Positions 33,998 through 44,231 are shown, counted from the stretch's first letter. The stretch is DNA of 64,000 bases from Nitrospiraceae bacterium (GCA_919902665.1 CAKKRK010000064.1:1-64000), one strand, 5' to 3'. Made by a program: numbers and translations. Notes: generated by a model from the sequence alone, not told the origin.

Positions 33998-35776
33998 ATG
34001 GGTAAACGGATGGCTATTGTGCGGGGCGAATCGGTGATGCCGCTCTATTCTCTTGTAGTGTTTGGGCGCAATGACAACTACAATCCTGATTTTCTCTATC
34101 GCCTGCAAACTACGTTGAATTTTAATGCCAGGGCGTTACAGAACGTTGGGCTCCTCAGGGACGTAGAGTTTGTTGTGGTTGATTGCGGAAGTGCTGTTCC
34201 CTTGAGAGAAGTACTTGTTCTCGATGAAGCCGTGGCGTCTTCCACCACTTTCCTGGAACTCTCGCCTCACGAGGCTGGACAGTTTGCTGGCCAGAGCGGT
34301 ATCCATGTTTCAAGAGCTGCCAATGTGGGAATTCGACGCGCGAATGGTCGTTTCGTGGGTATGCAGGGAGCCGACTTACTCATGTCGAGTGCAAGTTGGC
34401 AATCTCTACTTTCAGTTTTGGAAGCTCAACACCATAACCTTCTGGACCTATCTAAGGCCTGCCTACTGGTTCCCCGTCGTCAAATTCCGTGGTCGTTCGT
34501 GGCTCGGCAGCCTGCTCTCGACACATGGGAACGGAAGCTTTTGACCTGTGATAAGGCGACTGCGGAGCATGAGGGATCATCTCCGTCAATCGCGGGAGGG
34601 ATGGGTGTCGTGGTTCTGCATAGAGACATATGGAAAGAAGCGAAAGGGTTGGATGAGTCATTTGATGGGTATGGGTATAGCGACATTGATCTTGGGTTCA
34701 GAGTAGGGGGGTACTATCCTTGGATTGATGCCGCCTCCTACGGCGTGGTTTGCTACAAGATGCAACATGATCCGGAGGGCCGCCGAGGTCGTCTTTTGAG
34801 GGACGGTACGATCCAAATTAACACTCCTTGGGTAACGCCAGGCATCAGCAGTCGGCAGGAGGATTGGGGCCTTCCCCATGTGACGATTGCGCCAAAGAAA
34901 GCAAAGCCGAAGATCGAACAGCAGGATAGCCATTCTGCAAGTCGATGGTCCGGCCGTTTCTCCGACATCACTCCGTCCGATCCTGTCTTGTTTGCCCAGC
35001 CAGATGTTCTGAAGCACGCCAGTGCTGCATTGGGCATGATGCAAGACTTCGATGAGAAACATTGGGAACTGCTTACGGTGCTGTCGTGGTTTGCGCTGCG
35101 CAGGTTTCCGATGAACTATCTGGAAGTCGGGCCGACTCATGGCCGGTACGTACAGGCTGTTTCAACGGCAAGCCCTAGTGTGGACATCTATGTATTGGAG
35201 TCTGTACGAGAGGACTCCATTGGCCATGCGCCATTTAGTACTAAGGTCGCCATGAGTTTGTTATGGCAGTGGGGGCACAAAGGGTATTTTCGACCACTCA
35301 TCGGGGAGCCGGCGGTCACACTGGAACAGTTGGCCAAGTCCTTTATAGGTCCATTTGAAATCGAATTGGCCGTGCTCAATCTGCATAGCGATCGTGAGAT
35401 CGAAGTATTGCCTCATCTCCTCTCACTCGTAGTTCCTGGAGGCCTTCTTGCGATTTGGTCGGAGCGAGTCGAATTGTTAACGGCAGCCTTAGAGATTTCC
35501 GGGCCGCTCATCAAGGGCAACTCATCCATTTACGTTGGGTGTTCACGTTGTACGGCCTTCATATTTGTCCAGGATAGGAAAGCCGAGTCCACTCAATCAA
35601 TCGCAAGCAATGCCGCGCACCGGCGTCTTCCTTCCACAGGCCTACTCACAATGCTTCGCTTGCGGACGACGGTGTTTTTGAGGCAGCTTCAGTTAGCCGC
35701 TATTCGCTTGGGCCACATATCGCGATGGCGGGCATATATTCGTACCATTGCGGCTAGAATGTCGTTGGGGCGATGA
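33998..35776 (+). CDS. GT-A glycosyltransferase-like protein with C-terminal methyltransferase-like domain
   Basis: A 592-residue protein. Residues about 10-265 look like a GT-A transferase: [12 protein letters not shown] near the start, [18 protein letters not shown] (metal site) and the acceptor-side [19 protein letters not shown]. Residues about 360-500 resemble a small Rossmann methyltransferase: [22 protein letters not shown] and [20 protein letters not shown]. The C-terminus is Arg-rich with short hydrophobic segments. ATG 33998 is given, but ATG 34037 fits the domain start equally well. Both activities are inferred; the second domain lacks a clear glycine-rich motif I. Confidence 0.6.
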   Translation: MGKRMAIVRGESVMPLYSLVVFGRNDNYNPDFLYRLQTTLNFNARALQNVGLLRDVEFVVVDCGSAVPLREVLVLDEAVASSTTFLELSPHEAGQFAGQSGIHVSRAANVGIRRANGRFVGMQGADLLMSSASWQSLLSVLEAQHHNLLDLSKACLLVPRRQIPWSFVARQPALDTWERKLLTCDKATAEHEGSSPSIAGGMGVVVLHRDIWKEAKGLDESFDGYGYSDIDLGFRVGGYYPWIDAASYGVVCYKMQHDPEGRRGRLLRDGTIQINTPWVTPGISSRQEDWGLPHVTIAPKKAKPKIEQQDSHSASRWSGRFSDITPSDPVLFAQPDVLKHASAALGMMQDFDEKHWELLTVLSWFALRRFPMNYLEVGPTHGRYVQAVSTASPSVDIYVLESVREDSIGHAPFSTKVAMSLLWQWGHKGYFRPLIGEPAVTLEQLAKSFIGPFEIELAVLNLHSDREIEVLPHLLSLVVPGGLLAIWSERVELLTAALEISGPLIKGNSSIYVGCSRCTAFIFVQDRKAESTQSIASNAAHRRLPSTGLLTMLRLRTTVFLRQLQLAAIRLGHISRWRAYIRTIAARMSLGR

Positions 35777-36756
35777 CACCGTCTCCTGTCAATCAGCGAA
35801 TCTATGTGGCAGGCCACATGGGCATGGTGGGCAGTGCCATTATGCGTTGCCTGCAGGACCGCGGTGGGGTACAGCTTGTGACACGTACGCATGCCGACTT
35901 GGATCTGGTCCAACAGGCTGCCGTGCGCGACTTTATGCAGAAGGAAAAACCTGATCAGATCTATCTTGCCGCGGCCGTTGTCGGAGGAATTCTGGCGAAC
36001 GACACGTATCCCGCCCAATTTCTGTACGACAATCTGATGATTCAGGCCAACGTGCTTCATGAAGCATGGCAGGCAGGCGTTTCTCGGGTGATGGTGCTGG
36101 CTTCCAGTTGCATTTATCCCAAGCTGGCGCCGCAACCGATGAATGAAGGTGCGGTGCTCACGGGAAAACTGGAGCCGACGAACGAACCCTATGCCATCGC
36201 AAAGATCGCCGCGATCAAGCTCTGTGAAAGCTACAACCGCCAGTACGGTGCGGATTTCCGTTGCGTGGCCCCGGCCAATCTCTATGGACCGGGAGATGAC
36301 TATCACCCTGAGAATAGTCACGTGATTCCGGCGCTCATTCGCCGGTTCCATGAGGCCACGGTGAACCGCCGTCCGAAAGTCGTGCTCTGGGGAAGCGGTA
36401 CGCCGCAGCGGGAATTTCTCTATGTGGACGATATGGCGGTTGGGTGCGTGCATGTCATGAATCTTGAGAGAGCCGTCTACGAGGCGCATACGAGGCCGAT
36501 GCAAGGTCACATCAATATCGGAAGTGGGAAAGAAATCACCATTCGGCAGCTCGCCGGCGCTATTGCACGAGTAGTCGGCTATGAAGGCGAGATTGATTTT
36601 GACTCGACCAAGCCGGACGGAGCGCCTCGCAAGTGCTTGGACAGTTCCATGATCACTACGCTAGGTTGGCGGGCGAGGGTTCCTCTCGAGGAGGGGCTGC
36701 GCCGCGCCTATTCAGACTTTCTCCAGTCTGATGTCTGTGAACTGCGTGGCCGCTGA
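35773..36756 (+). CDS. fcl: GDP-L-fucose synthase
   Basis: A canonical Fcl/WcaG epimerase-reductase of 327 residues: [13 protein letters not shown] (NADP site), [11 protein letters not shown], the active-site [13 protein letters not shown], and [15 protein letters not shown] with an intact YxxxK. It converts GDP-4-keto-6-deoxy-D-mannose to GDP-L-fucose. The only 4,6-dehydratase of the GDP type in this window is the gene at 18147, and ManC (57500) makes GDP-mannose. ATG 35773 overlaps the preceding stop through ATGA. Confidence 0.93.
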   Translation: MTPSPVNQRIYVAGHMGMVGSAIMRCLQDRGGVQLVTRTHADLDLVQQAAVRDFMQKEKPDQIYLAAAVVGGILANDTYPAQFLYDNLMIQANVLHEAWQAGVSRVMVLASSCIYPKLAPQPMNEGAVLTGKLEPTNEPYAIAKIAAIKLCESYNRQYGADFRCVAPANLYGPGDDYHPENSHVIPALIRRFHEATVNRRPKVVLWGSGTPQREFLYVDDMAVGCVHVMNLERAVYEAHTRPMQGHINIGSGKEITIRQLAGAIARVVGYEGEIDFDSTKPDGAPRKCLDSSMITTLGWRARVPLEEGLRRAYSDFLQSDVCELRGR

Positions 36757-36872
36757 ATTGTGGATGCTATAAACGTTCGCCCGCGGCATTCTTGTATCGC
36801 GCATAGTCTCACCGTCCCGACCGTGTGCGCCTCGACTTTGCAACAGCCCCACATCCTCTCGCTGAACACGTC

Positions 36873-38366
36873 ATGGTGAAATTTGCTCACCGCTTTAGCC
36901 TCTTGGTGGGTCTCTCTGCCGCTGGCTATGTGCTGAGTTTTTGCAGTCAGCTCGTCATTTCGTATTACTTTGGAACGTCTTCAGAGTTGGATGCGTATTG
37001 GGCTGGGCTTGCCATGGTCAATGTTCTATGCTTTTACCTGTACCCATTACGTGAATCGTTAGTGCCGGCGTTGCATCGTGCCAGGCAAGTGAGTCTATTG
37101 CAGGCAGGGCGCCTATTTTCTGCTGGTCTTTCTCTGCTTGCTCTCCTAGTAGTCGTGTCCTCACTATTTTTATGGGAATTCTCGTCAACGTTTGCCTTAT
37201 GGGTTGGGCAAACCAGTGATCCTCGCATGGCGAATGAGATCGTCCGCCTGATTCCATGGCTTATTCCTTATATGGGATTGTTTGTGTTGTCGGAGACTAT
37301 GACTGCCGTGTTGCTCAGTCTAGACCGGTCCGTATTCCACGCTGTGGTACGGATAGTTGGTTCTGCTGTGCTGCTTACGATGTTGGTAGGTTTTGGGGCC
37401 CGATTGGGTATCCCAGCATTAGTGTTGGCGCAGGTAGCTAGTATGGCAACACTTGTGGTGATGTACTGTGTTGTCTTGCGTATGTTGAGGCTACGGTTAG
37501 TTAGCGGTTTTGTTCAATTGTTGCGCGAGGGTGGAGTCTTTCCACTCTTTCTTTCTCTGTTGGGCAGTTATCTTCTTTCTCAGCTTTATGTGTTGGGTGA
37601 ACGTGCAGCCATGATGCATCTCTCTGGAGGCCTCGTTTCGGCGTTTCAATACAGTGTTTCATTGGTCAATGTAATGCTGAGCATTGTGGCCATTCCGCTT
37701 GCGAATCTGCTCTGGCCACGATTTCTTGCCAATGTCGAAATGCAGGATGTCTCGCTCAATATTGAGTTAGCGGCACGAGCAGCGGGCTGGCTTTTTATGA
37801 CGTTGACAGTGGTCTGCGCATTTGTCTGGGTACATGCTGAAGAGATTGTGTTTGTGTTGTTCAGCCGTGGGGCGTTCGATGCTGTATCAAGTGAGCGGAC
37901 GGTAGGGGCGCTTCGCGCGACAATATTTGCAGCCGTGCCGATCGGAGTGATGACTATCTTTGGACGATTGCTGATGTCGCAGGAGAATGGCTATTCCCAG
38001 ATCGCCATTGGAATTGCCACGACAGTTGTGGGCTTGACGGTAATCGGTGTGGCGGTCTTATGGGAAAGCGTGGTGCTTGTTCAATGGCACTGGTTTGCGG
38101 CAAACACTGCTGGTCTTATCGTTTCTCTGGTTGCAAGTGTACGGCGATACAGTCTCTCACCTGCGGTCCTACTTCGATGTGGAAGGTGGGTGATGTTCGT
38201 GGTGGGGGCTGTGTGGTGTGCTGTCGCCCTGACGCCGTCTATTGAGATAGGGGATAGTAAGCTTCTCTATGCCACTGCGCTGGGAATCCAGGGAGTGATT
38301 TATCTTGCCATTGCTGCAGGCATTGCTTGGGCTTTTGGAGTCCTGCGTTCGTTACAGGCTGCGTGA
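36873..38366 (+). CDS. MviN/MurJ-like membrane flippase
   Basis: A protein of about 497 residues with some twelve to fourteen hydrophobic segments. The family's LFSRGAFDAVSSERTVGAL is near residue 330, and FPLFLSLLGSYLLSQLYVLGERA occupies the middle. These match the MOP/MurJ superfamily. Sequence divergence and the glycan-locus setting argue against housekeeping MurJ; it more likely flips a glycolipid intermediate. ATG 36873 is chosen over an in-frame GTG at 36825 because the hydrophobic domain starts just after it. The preceding 116 bases hold no clear promoter. Confidence 0.78.
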   Translation: MVKFAHRFSLLVGLSAAGYVLSFCSQLVISYYFGTSSELDAYWAGLAMVNVLCFYLYPLRESLVPALHRARQVSLLQAGRLFSAGLSLLALLVVVSSLFLWEFSSTFALWVGQTSDPRMANEIVRLIPWLIPYMGLFVLSETMTAVLLSLDRSVFHAVVRIVGSAVLLTMLVGFGARLGIPALVLAQVASMATLVVMYCVVLRMLRLRLVSGFVQLLREGGVFPLFLSLLGSYLLSQLYVLGERAAMMHLSGGLVSAFQYSVSLVNVMLSIVAIPLANLLWPRFLANVEMQDVSLNIELAARAAGWLFMTLTVVCAFVWVHAEEIVFVLFSRGAFDAVSSERTVGALRATIFAAVPIGVMTIFGRLLMSQENGYSQIAIGIATTVVGLTVIGVAVLWESVVLVQWHWFAANTAGLIVSLVASVRRYSLSPAVLLRCGRWVMFVVGAVWCAVALTPSIEIGDSKLLYATALGIQGVIYLAIAAGIAWAFGVLRSLQAA

Positions 38367-38379
38367 GAAAGTCTTCTAT

Positions 38380-39537
38380 ATGAAGCGTAGAGTGCTATTC
38401 ATCGTCCCAAGATTTGGCTCGATTTTTCGAGGAGTGGAATCTTTTACCCGTGAACTTGCGTCGCGTCTTGATCAACACCGATTCGACGTCACCATATTAT
38501 CCGGTCCACATTCTGACGCCCTGTCTGGAATAACTTTTCAGCGAGGGCAATTGTTCCGCCGAGAGAACATGGCGTGGCTGGATCGTATGCCATGGATCGG
38601 GCAACTATTGAGCCCGCTGGGATTTGGTACTGCTTCCGACATTGAATCATTGTCGCTCCTTTCCCATTTTCATGGGCATTGGCCGCCTGATGCCTTCGAT
38701 ATCGTGGTGCCTTTAGGGGGGTCGTGGTCATATCGCTTTGCGTATAGAAATTTCCCCTCTGCAAAGGTCGTGAGTATTGGCCAAGCTGGACCAGTAGCAA
38801 GAGATTTGCTTTTAAGTCACGTCTTCGTGGCCCTCACTCCGTATGATGAGGAACGTGCACGATCAATGTGTCCGGGGCTTGTCACGAAAATTATCCCCAA
38901 TGGAGTTGATGTGACACGGTTTAGCCCATCAGGTGAGCAACGGAGTGCATCTCAGCCGATGCGTACAATTCTGTGTGTTGCTGCTCTTGTTCCTGATAAG
39001 AGACACGATCTGTTGTTTGATGCGGTTCTTTGCTTGCCATCCAATGTTCGAGTGGTGTGTGTCGGGGCTGGACCTCAGCAAGCTATCTTGAATCGTCATC
39101 CACTCTCACAAGCAGGTCGTGTGGAGTGGCGCACATGTTCTTTTAGTGAGATGCCAGAGGTGTATGGTCTGGGAGACGTATTTTCTCTGGCCTCGCCTGA
39201 GGAAGCATTCGGGATTGTGTTCATAGAGGCAATGGCGTCTGGACTTCCAGTCGTGGCACATGATGGTCCACGCCAACGGTTTGTGATTGGTGAGGGAGGG
39301 GTGTTTTGCAACGTGTTCGACGGTGCTGCCTATGCCAAGGCCCTGGAAATTGCGTTAGATGTGTCGTTGACGGTTCAAGCTCGTGAACAGGCTTTGGGAT
39401 TTGACTGGTCTAGATTAGTGCATGAATATGCCGATCTTTTCGAGTGGCTTTGTTCGGATGGTCGAGTTGAGCAAGGATCGATCAACCTTATGGCTCAGGC
39501 TATGAAGAAAAACCTCATTCCCAACAGAGTCTGTTAG
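38380..39537 (+). CDS. GT4 family glycosyltransferase
   Basis: A GT-B transferase of 385 residues. The N-terminal domain begins RRVLFIVPRFGSIFRGVESF. The C-terminal domain begins near the PNGVDVTRFSP linker and carries VAALVPDKRHDLLFDAV. The donor site SPEEAFGIVFIEAMASGLPV supplies the E-x7-E pattern. An in-frame ATG at 38305 lies inside the flippase gene, so ATG 38380 is preferred. It probably adds one sugar of the repeat on the cytoplasmic face. Donor unknown. Confidence 0.85.
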   Translation: MKRRVLFIVPRFGSIFRGVESFTRELASRLDQHRFDVTILSGPHSDALSGITFQRGQLFRRENMAWLDRMPWIGQLLSPLGFGTASDIESLSLLSHFHGHWPPDAFDIVVPLGGSWSYRFAYRNFPSAKVVSIGQAGPVARDLLLSHVFVALTPYDEERARSMCPGLVTKIIPNGVDVTRFSPSGEQRSASQPMRTILCVAALVPDKRHDLLFDAVLCLPSNVRVVCVGAGPQQAILNRHPLSQAGRVEWRTCSFSEMPEVYGLGDVFSLASPEEAFGIVFIEAMASGLPVVAHDGPRQRFVIGEGGVFCNVFDGAAYAKALEIALDVSLTVQAREQALGFDWSRLVHEYADLFEWLCSDGRVEQGSINLMAQAMKKNLIPNRVC

Positions 39538-39542
39538 TCGCG

Positions 39543-40286
39543 ATGCCGATATTGGATCGTTTATCATGGCTAGTTGACTTTGTCTCAAAGAGGGTAAGGG
39601 TAGGGGCTACTCTTCGTGGGGTCACGGAAAAAATATTGAAGGAGGCCTACGGCACAGGGCGCATTCGTACGGTATATGACATCGGTGCTCACAAAGGACG
39701 ATGGGCGAGGCAGATGCAACGGCTGATGCCTAATGCTCGCCTGATCCTCTTTGAGGCAAATCCTCAGCATAAGGCGGATCTGGTTGAAACGGGATTCGAA
39801 CATTATATTGGAGTTCTCGGCCGGTCCAACGGCATGGACGTATCTTTTTTTTCTCGTCAGGACGATGCCGGATCCACGGGAGGGTCAACATATAAAGAGA
39901 AGACACCACAATATGTGGATATCACGCCTGTGCGCTGGCCTACGCATACCCTGGCTTCGCTCGTTGCCGAGAAAGGTTTGCCGGCTCCAGATTTAGTGAA
40001 GCTGGATACGCAGGGGTCAGAGATTGATGTGATTGCCGGTGGGCGCGAGCTCATCGCACAAGGAAACTACGTACTGATAGAACTTCCCGTGGTCGAATAC
40101 AATAGTGGTGCACCAAGCTTTGATTCCTATATGTCGGTGATGAAAGAGCTAGAATTTTACCCGGTGGCGGTATCTGAAATACATCGGTATGGGGCGATTG
40201 TTATTCAGCTAGACTTTTTATTTGTTTCGCGGCGATTGCTTGATGAGGGAGACCTGTCTGGCTTGCAATTATGCTATCCCAGTTAG
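39543..40286 (+). CDS. FkbM family methyltransferase
   Basis: A 247-residue protein with the FkbM layout: VYDIGAHKGRWARQMQRL (motif I), LILFEANPQHKADL, and PDLVKLDTQGSEIDVIAGG, the LKIDxxGxExxxL-type motif in which Asp-Gly-Glu positions are retained. FkbM enzymes O-methylate sugars and other hydroxyls. It lies six bases after the preceding GT4 gene and 19 bases before another GT4 gene, so it is probably one of several enzymes that decorate the surface glycan. Confidence 0.88.
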   Translation: MPILDRLSWLVDFVSKRVRVGATLRGVTEKILKEAYGTGRIRTVYDIGAHKGRWARQMQRLMPNARLILFEANPQHKADLVETGFEHYIGVLGRSNGMDVSFFSRQDDAGSTGGSTYKEKTPQYVDITPVRWPTHTLASLVAEKGLPAPDLVKLDTQGSEIDVIAGGRELIAQGNYVLIELPVVEYNSGAPSFDSYMSVMKELEFYPVAVSEIHRYGAIVIQLDFLFVSRRLLDEGDLSGLQLCYPS

Positions 40287-40304
40287 GAACTGGATGATTG
40301 AGGT

Positions 40305-41435
40305 ATGACGCGATGGCAGGTTGTGCTCGACACGAAGAACTTAGCCCTTTATACGGGAGGTATCGCAGCATTTATTCGACCTCTTTTACGATCATGGGTA
40401 ATGTCTCGTCCAGATATCCATTTTATACTAGTTGGGCCGCGGTGGGATTCACGCTCGCTGACAGGTTTTCCGAACTGTGAACATCACATCGTAGACTGGC
40501 CTGAAACGTTGCCGCGGTCATTGCGTCATCCTTTTTACGACAATGTGTTATTCCCCCGTGCGATCCGTCAAGTACGGCCGGATTTCGTGTTCTCTCCCTA
40601 TCATGATGTGCGGCTGCCCCACGGCATTCCCTCGACCATGATGGTTCACGATACCTGCCTCTCGGATATGGGGCACCTGTATCCTTGGCAGATACGGGCC
40701 TACTATCGAGCGATGTTGAACGTCAATCTTGGTCGTGCCCGGCATGTGTTGACTGTGTCCGAATCGAGCCGCGCCTGCATTCTGGCGCGCTTTGCGTTCC
40801 CTGCCGAGCGTGTCAAGGTGGTTCCGAATACGCTGGAGCCTGATTTTCTGGAGGCCCCGGATGATCCTACCCACATTGCCGCGATTCGCGCGCATCAGAC
40901 AGCAGGCCTGCGGTTGCTCTACCCCAGCGGAGCGGAGTATCGAAAGAATGTTCCCCGGCTTTTGAAAGCTCTTGAGTTGCTCGTTGGGCGGGGATTGGAG
41001 CCCCATCTTTGGGTAACCGGTATGCGAGATGCCGGTTGGGAGCGAGCTCTGGCGAGCTGTTCGCAGTCGCTTCACGCCAGGCTGCATTTCCTGGGCCGGT
41101 TGAGCTTGGCCGACTTGCGCACGCACTACCTGGCCGCGGATTCCGTAGTCTACCCTTCCCTCTGTGAAGGGTTCGGGCGGGTCTGTCTGGAGGCCATGGA
41201 GCTGGGTGTTCCGATTGCCTGCTCGGATCTTCCGGTGTTGCGAGAAGTGGCGGGGGAGTACCCTCTCTACTTTAGCCCGCGTGACGTCGATCAGATGGCC
41301 GACAGCATTGCCGCCAGCGCCGCGCAGGGGCGACGAGAACCACTCCATGAGCCGCGTTTCCATCGTGCGGCTGTGGCACAGCTGTTTGTGCATACGATGG
41401 ACAGGATCATCTCCGCCGAATGCGGGCATGTCTGA
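40305..41435 (+). CDS. GT4 family glycosyltransferase
   Basis: A 376-residue GT-B enzyme: VVLDTKNLALYTGGIAAFIR at the N-terminus, an MVHDTCL segment after the first sheet, TVSESSRACILARF, the linker PNTLEPDF, and the donor site YPSLCEGFGRVCLEAMELG with ACSDLPVLREVAG. This last pattern is typical of mannosyl- and rhamnosyltransferase-like GT4 enzymes such as WbpY/MtfB, but the sugar cannot be fixed. A TGAGGT precedes ATG 40305. Confidence 0.87.
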   Translation: MTRWQVVLDTKNLALYTGGIAAFIRPLLRSWVMSRPDIHFILVGPRWDSRSLTGFPNCEHHIVDWPETLPRSLRHPFYDNVLFPRAIRQVRPDFVFSPYHDVRLPHGIPSTMMVHDTCLSDMGHLYPWQIRAYYRAMLNVNLGRARHVLTVSESSRACILARFAFPAERVKVVPNTLEPDFLEAPDDPTHIAAIRAHQTAGLRLLYPSGAEYRKNVPRLLKALELLVGRGLEPHLWVTGMRDAGWERALASCSQSLHARLHFLGRLSLADLRTHYLAADSVVYPSLCEGFGRVCLEAMELGVPIACSDLPVLREVAGEYPLYFSPRDVDQMADSIAASAAQGRREPLHEPRFHRAAVAQLFVHTMDRIISAECGHV

Positions 41436-42219
41436 GTCGGCTCCGGTCAGCGTCGTCGTGCCCTGTTGGCGATGTCGTGACACCATTGCCAGGGCTGTGG
41501 AGTCCATTGCTGCGCAGACCAGGTTGCCGCATGAGGTGATTCTGGTCGACGATGCGAGCGGTGACGGCACGGCTGGTGCGCTCCATGCCCTTGCCGGTCG
41601 CTATCCGAAAGATTGGATTACAGTCATTGAGCAGCGCGACAACGGCGGGGCCGGCGTCGCGCGTAACGCGGGTTGGGAGACGGCATCGTCGCCGTACATT
41701 GCATTTCTAGATGCGGATGATGCCTGGCATCCGAAGAAGCTTGAGATCCAGGTAGCGTGGATGGAGGCCCATCCGGAAGCGGTCCTGACAGGGACACGCA
41801 CTGTTGTCAGGGACACGCTGGATCATCTTCCAACGATGCCGGACTCTTTCACAGTGATTCCCGTCACCTTTCACCGCGCGTTATTTGCCAGCTTGCTGCA
41901 CACACGCTCAGTAATGATTCGGGCATGTGTACCGAACCGGTTCGTCCCAGGGAAACGGTACAGCGAAGATTATTTGCTCTGGCTGTCCCTTCTTGCAGAG
42001 GGATGTCCGGCATTCGTGATCGATCTTCCTCTTGCCTACTCGTTCAAGGCCGAGTTCGGTGAGGCTGGCCTTAGTTCTCACCTGTGGCGGATGCACTGCG
42101 AAGTCCTCGATACGTACCGCCAACTTCGGCGAGCGGGTCATCTTGGCAGGGCTCTGCATATGGTGCTCGTTCTCTATGCGCTGCTGAGGTTCGGTCGCAG
42201 AGTGGTTCTCAGTTCCTAG
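41428..42219 (+). CDS. GT2 family glycosyltransferase
   Basis: A 263-residue GT-A transferase starting at ATG 41428, eight bases inside the end of the preceding gene. APVSVVVPCWRCRDTIARAV, VILVDDASGDGTAGAL and IAFLDADDAWHPKKLEIQ give the nucleotide-binding and DxD metal positions. The remainder is the short variable acceptor domain (KRYSEDYLLWLSLLAEG). The following 41 bases separate it from asnB. It probably extends the same glycan chain. Confidence 0.9.
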   Translation: MSESAPVSVVVPCWRCRDTIARAVESIAAQTRLPHEVILVDDASGDGTAGALHALAGRYPKDWITVIEQRDNGGAGVARNAGWETASSPYIAFLDADDAWHPKKLEIQVAWMEAHPEAVLTGTRTVVRDTLDHLPTMPDSFTVIPVTFHRALFASLLHTRSVMIRACVPNRFVPGKRYSEDYLLWLSLLAEGCPAFVIDLPLAYSFKAEFGEAGLSSHLWRMHCEVLDTYRQLRRAGHLGRALHMVLVLYALLRFGRRVVLSS

Positions 42220-42260
42220 GCGCTTCCGTTACCTTTCTGCATACAGGCTAGTTGCGTTCT

Positions 42261-44231
42261 ATGTGTGGGATTGCCGGCATATTGAATTCAGGAACCGCTG
42301 AGCCGGCACGTCTTGTCTCCGACATGATCGAGACGATGCGGTATCGCGGCCCGGACGATTCAGGGACGTGGGCCGAGGCCGCCGCTGGGTTGGGGCTCGG
42401 CCATGCTCGCTTGTCGATTCTCGATGTGTCTTCCGAAGGACATCAGCCGATGGTCTCGACCGGCGGGCGCTATGTCATCACGTTCAACGGGGAGGTGTAC
42501 AATTTTTTGGAACTCCGACGCCTGTTGGAGGATCAAGGAGATCGATTCCACGGGCATTCCGACACGGAGGTGATGCTGGCGGCGATCGAACGGTGGGGGC
42601 TGCAGGAGGCGGTATCTCGATTCGTCGGCATGTTCGCCTTCGGCTTGTGGGATCGTGAAACGAAGCGGCTGAGTCTGGTGCGCGATCGTCTCGGGATCAA
42701 GCCGCTGTATTTCGGCTGGGCCGGTCGGGCGTTCGTCTTTGCCTCTGAGTTAAAGGGGATTCGATGCGTCAAAGCATTTGACCCTCGACTGAATCGCGGA
42801 GCGCTGGCTCTTTTCCTGCGTCTAGCCTATGTGCCTGCTCCCCTTTCGATATTCGAGCATGCCTACAAGTTGATGCCTGGCTGTATTCTCACGGTGACGC
42901 CGGAGTTGGTGAGATCGAGGGAAGGGTTTTCCCCTTCTCCGGACGATGCGCAGGCGCAATGGAAGCCCACCCGCTATTGGTCGGCGCGTGAGGCGGCGGA
43001 GCGGGGAATAGCGTTCCCGTTTCAAGGAACGGAGGCCGAAGCGGAAGAGCAGCTCGATGCGTTGCTGCGCCAGGCGATCCGGCTCAGGATGATTGCGGAT
43101 GTTCCCCTCGGGGCGTTTTTGTCGGGAGGGATCGATTCGTCCCTGGTTGTAGCTCTGATGCAGGTTCAAAGTTCGGCGCCGGTGAAGACCTTCTCGATCG
43201 GATTTCAGGAAGCGGGCTATAACGAAGCAGGGGATGCCAAGCGAGTCGCGGAACATCTTGGGACCGATCATACGGAACTCTATGTGATGCCAGAGGAGGC
43301 CCGCGCGGTGATTCCCAAGCTGCCGGCGATGTACGATGAGCCGTTCGGAGATTCTTCACAGATCCCTATGTTTTTGGTGTCCCAGTTAGCCCGGAAACAT
43401 GTGACTGTGGCCCTGTCGGGCGACGGTGGAGACGAATTGTTCGGCGGGTACAACCGGTATGTGTGGGGGCGCCGACTGTGGCCTCGGCTCGCGCCGATTC
43501 CTCAGCCGATCCGGGCCGGTTTCGGGTCGATGATTCGGTCGGTGACTCCCGATATGTGGAGCCGCCTCTATCGAGGGCTTTCCTTCTTGTTGCCGGAGGT
43601 ACAGCGTCCGGGAGAACAGATTCACAAACTGGCCGGCTTGCTTGGGGCGCAGGATCCGGATGTGATGTACCAGACCATGGTCTCTCTCTGGGACCGGCCG
43701 GGAGAAACCGTTATCGGTGCAACGGAGCCTCGAACAACGTTGAACGACCGGGCGTCATGGCTGAGGGGTACCGAATGGTCGCTGCGCATGATGTACCTTG
43801 ATTTGGTGACCTATTTGCCGGACGATATTTTGACGAAGGTGGATCGCGCGAGCATGGCGGTCAGTCTTGAAGCGCGGGTGCCGTTTCTGGATCATCGCGT
43901 GGTGGAGTTTGCGTGGACCGTACCGCTCTCAATGAAAATGAAGACCGAGGGCAAAGGGAAATGGTTGGTGCGCCGAGTGCTCGATCGGTATGTGCCTCAG
44001 GAATTGATCGAGCGGCCCAAGATGGGCTTTGGGATTCCGTTGGACTCGTGGCTCAGGAACGGCTTGAGAGACTGGGCCGAGGCGTTATTGGATGAGTCGC
44101 GGCTCCGACGCGAAGGGTATTTTGACCCGACTCCGATTCGAGAGAAATGGCGGGAACATCTCTCGGGTCAGCGCAATTGGCAGTTTGCACTTTGGAACGT
44201 GCTGATGTTTCAAGCGTGGAGTCAGCGGTGA
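42261..44231 (+). CDS. asnB: Asparagine synthase-like glutamine amidotransferase (AsnB family)
   Basis: A 656-residue protein. The start must be ATG 42261, because the next codon is Cys2, the glutaminase nucleophile (MCGIAGIL). The class II amidotransferase domain (residues about 1-210, with RYRGPDDSG and ITFNGEVYN) precedes a synthetase domain with the PP-loop LSGGIDSSLVVAL and GDGGDELFGGYNRY. Within polysaccharide loci AsnB paralogs are often thought to amidate uronic acids rather than make asparagine (inference). The 3' end overlaps the next GT4 gene through GTGA. Confidence 0.88.
   Translation: MCGIAGILNSGTAEPARLVSDMIETMRYRGPDDSGTWAEAAAGLGLGHARLSILDVSSEGHQPMVSTGGRYVITFNGEVYNFLELRRLLEDQGDRFHGHSDTEVMLAAIERWGLQEAVSRFVGMFAFGLWDRETKRLSLVRDRLGIKPLYFGWAGRAFVFASELKGIRCVKAFDPRLNRGALALFLRLAYVPAPLSIFEHAYKLMPGCILTVTPELVRSREGFSPSPDDAQAQWKPTRYWSAREAAERGIAFPFQGTEAEAEEQLDALLRQAIRLRMIADVPLGAFLSGGIDSSLVVALMQVQSSAPVKTFSIGFQEAGYNEAGDAKRVAEHLGTDHTELYVMPEEARAVIPKLPAMYDEPFGDSSQIPMFLVSQLARKHVTVALSGDGGDELFGGYNRYVWGRRLWPRLAPIPQPIRAGFGSMIRSVTPDMWSRLYRGLSFLLPEVQRPGEQIHKLAGLLGAQDPDVMYQTMVSLWDRPGETVIGATEPRTTLNDRASWLRGTEWSLRMMYLDLVTYLPDDILTKVDRASMAVSLEARVPFLDHRVVEFAWTVPLSMKMKTEGKGKWLVRRVLDRYVPQELIERPKMGFGIPLDSWLRNGLRDWAEALLDESRLRREGYFDPTPIREKWREHLSGQRNWQFALWNVLMFQAWSQR

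Noticed and set aside
36873-38366. Housekeeping lipid II flippase MurJ
   Set aside because: The sequence is divergent and the gene sits within glycan genes; called only as an MviN/MurJ-like flippase.
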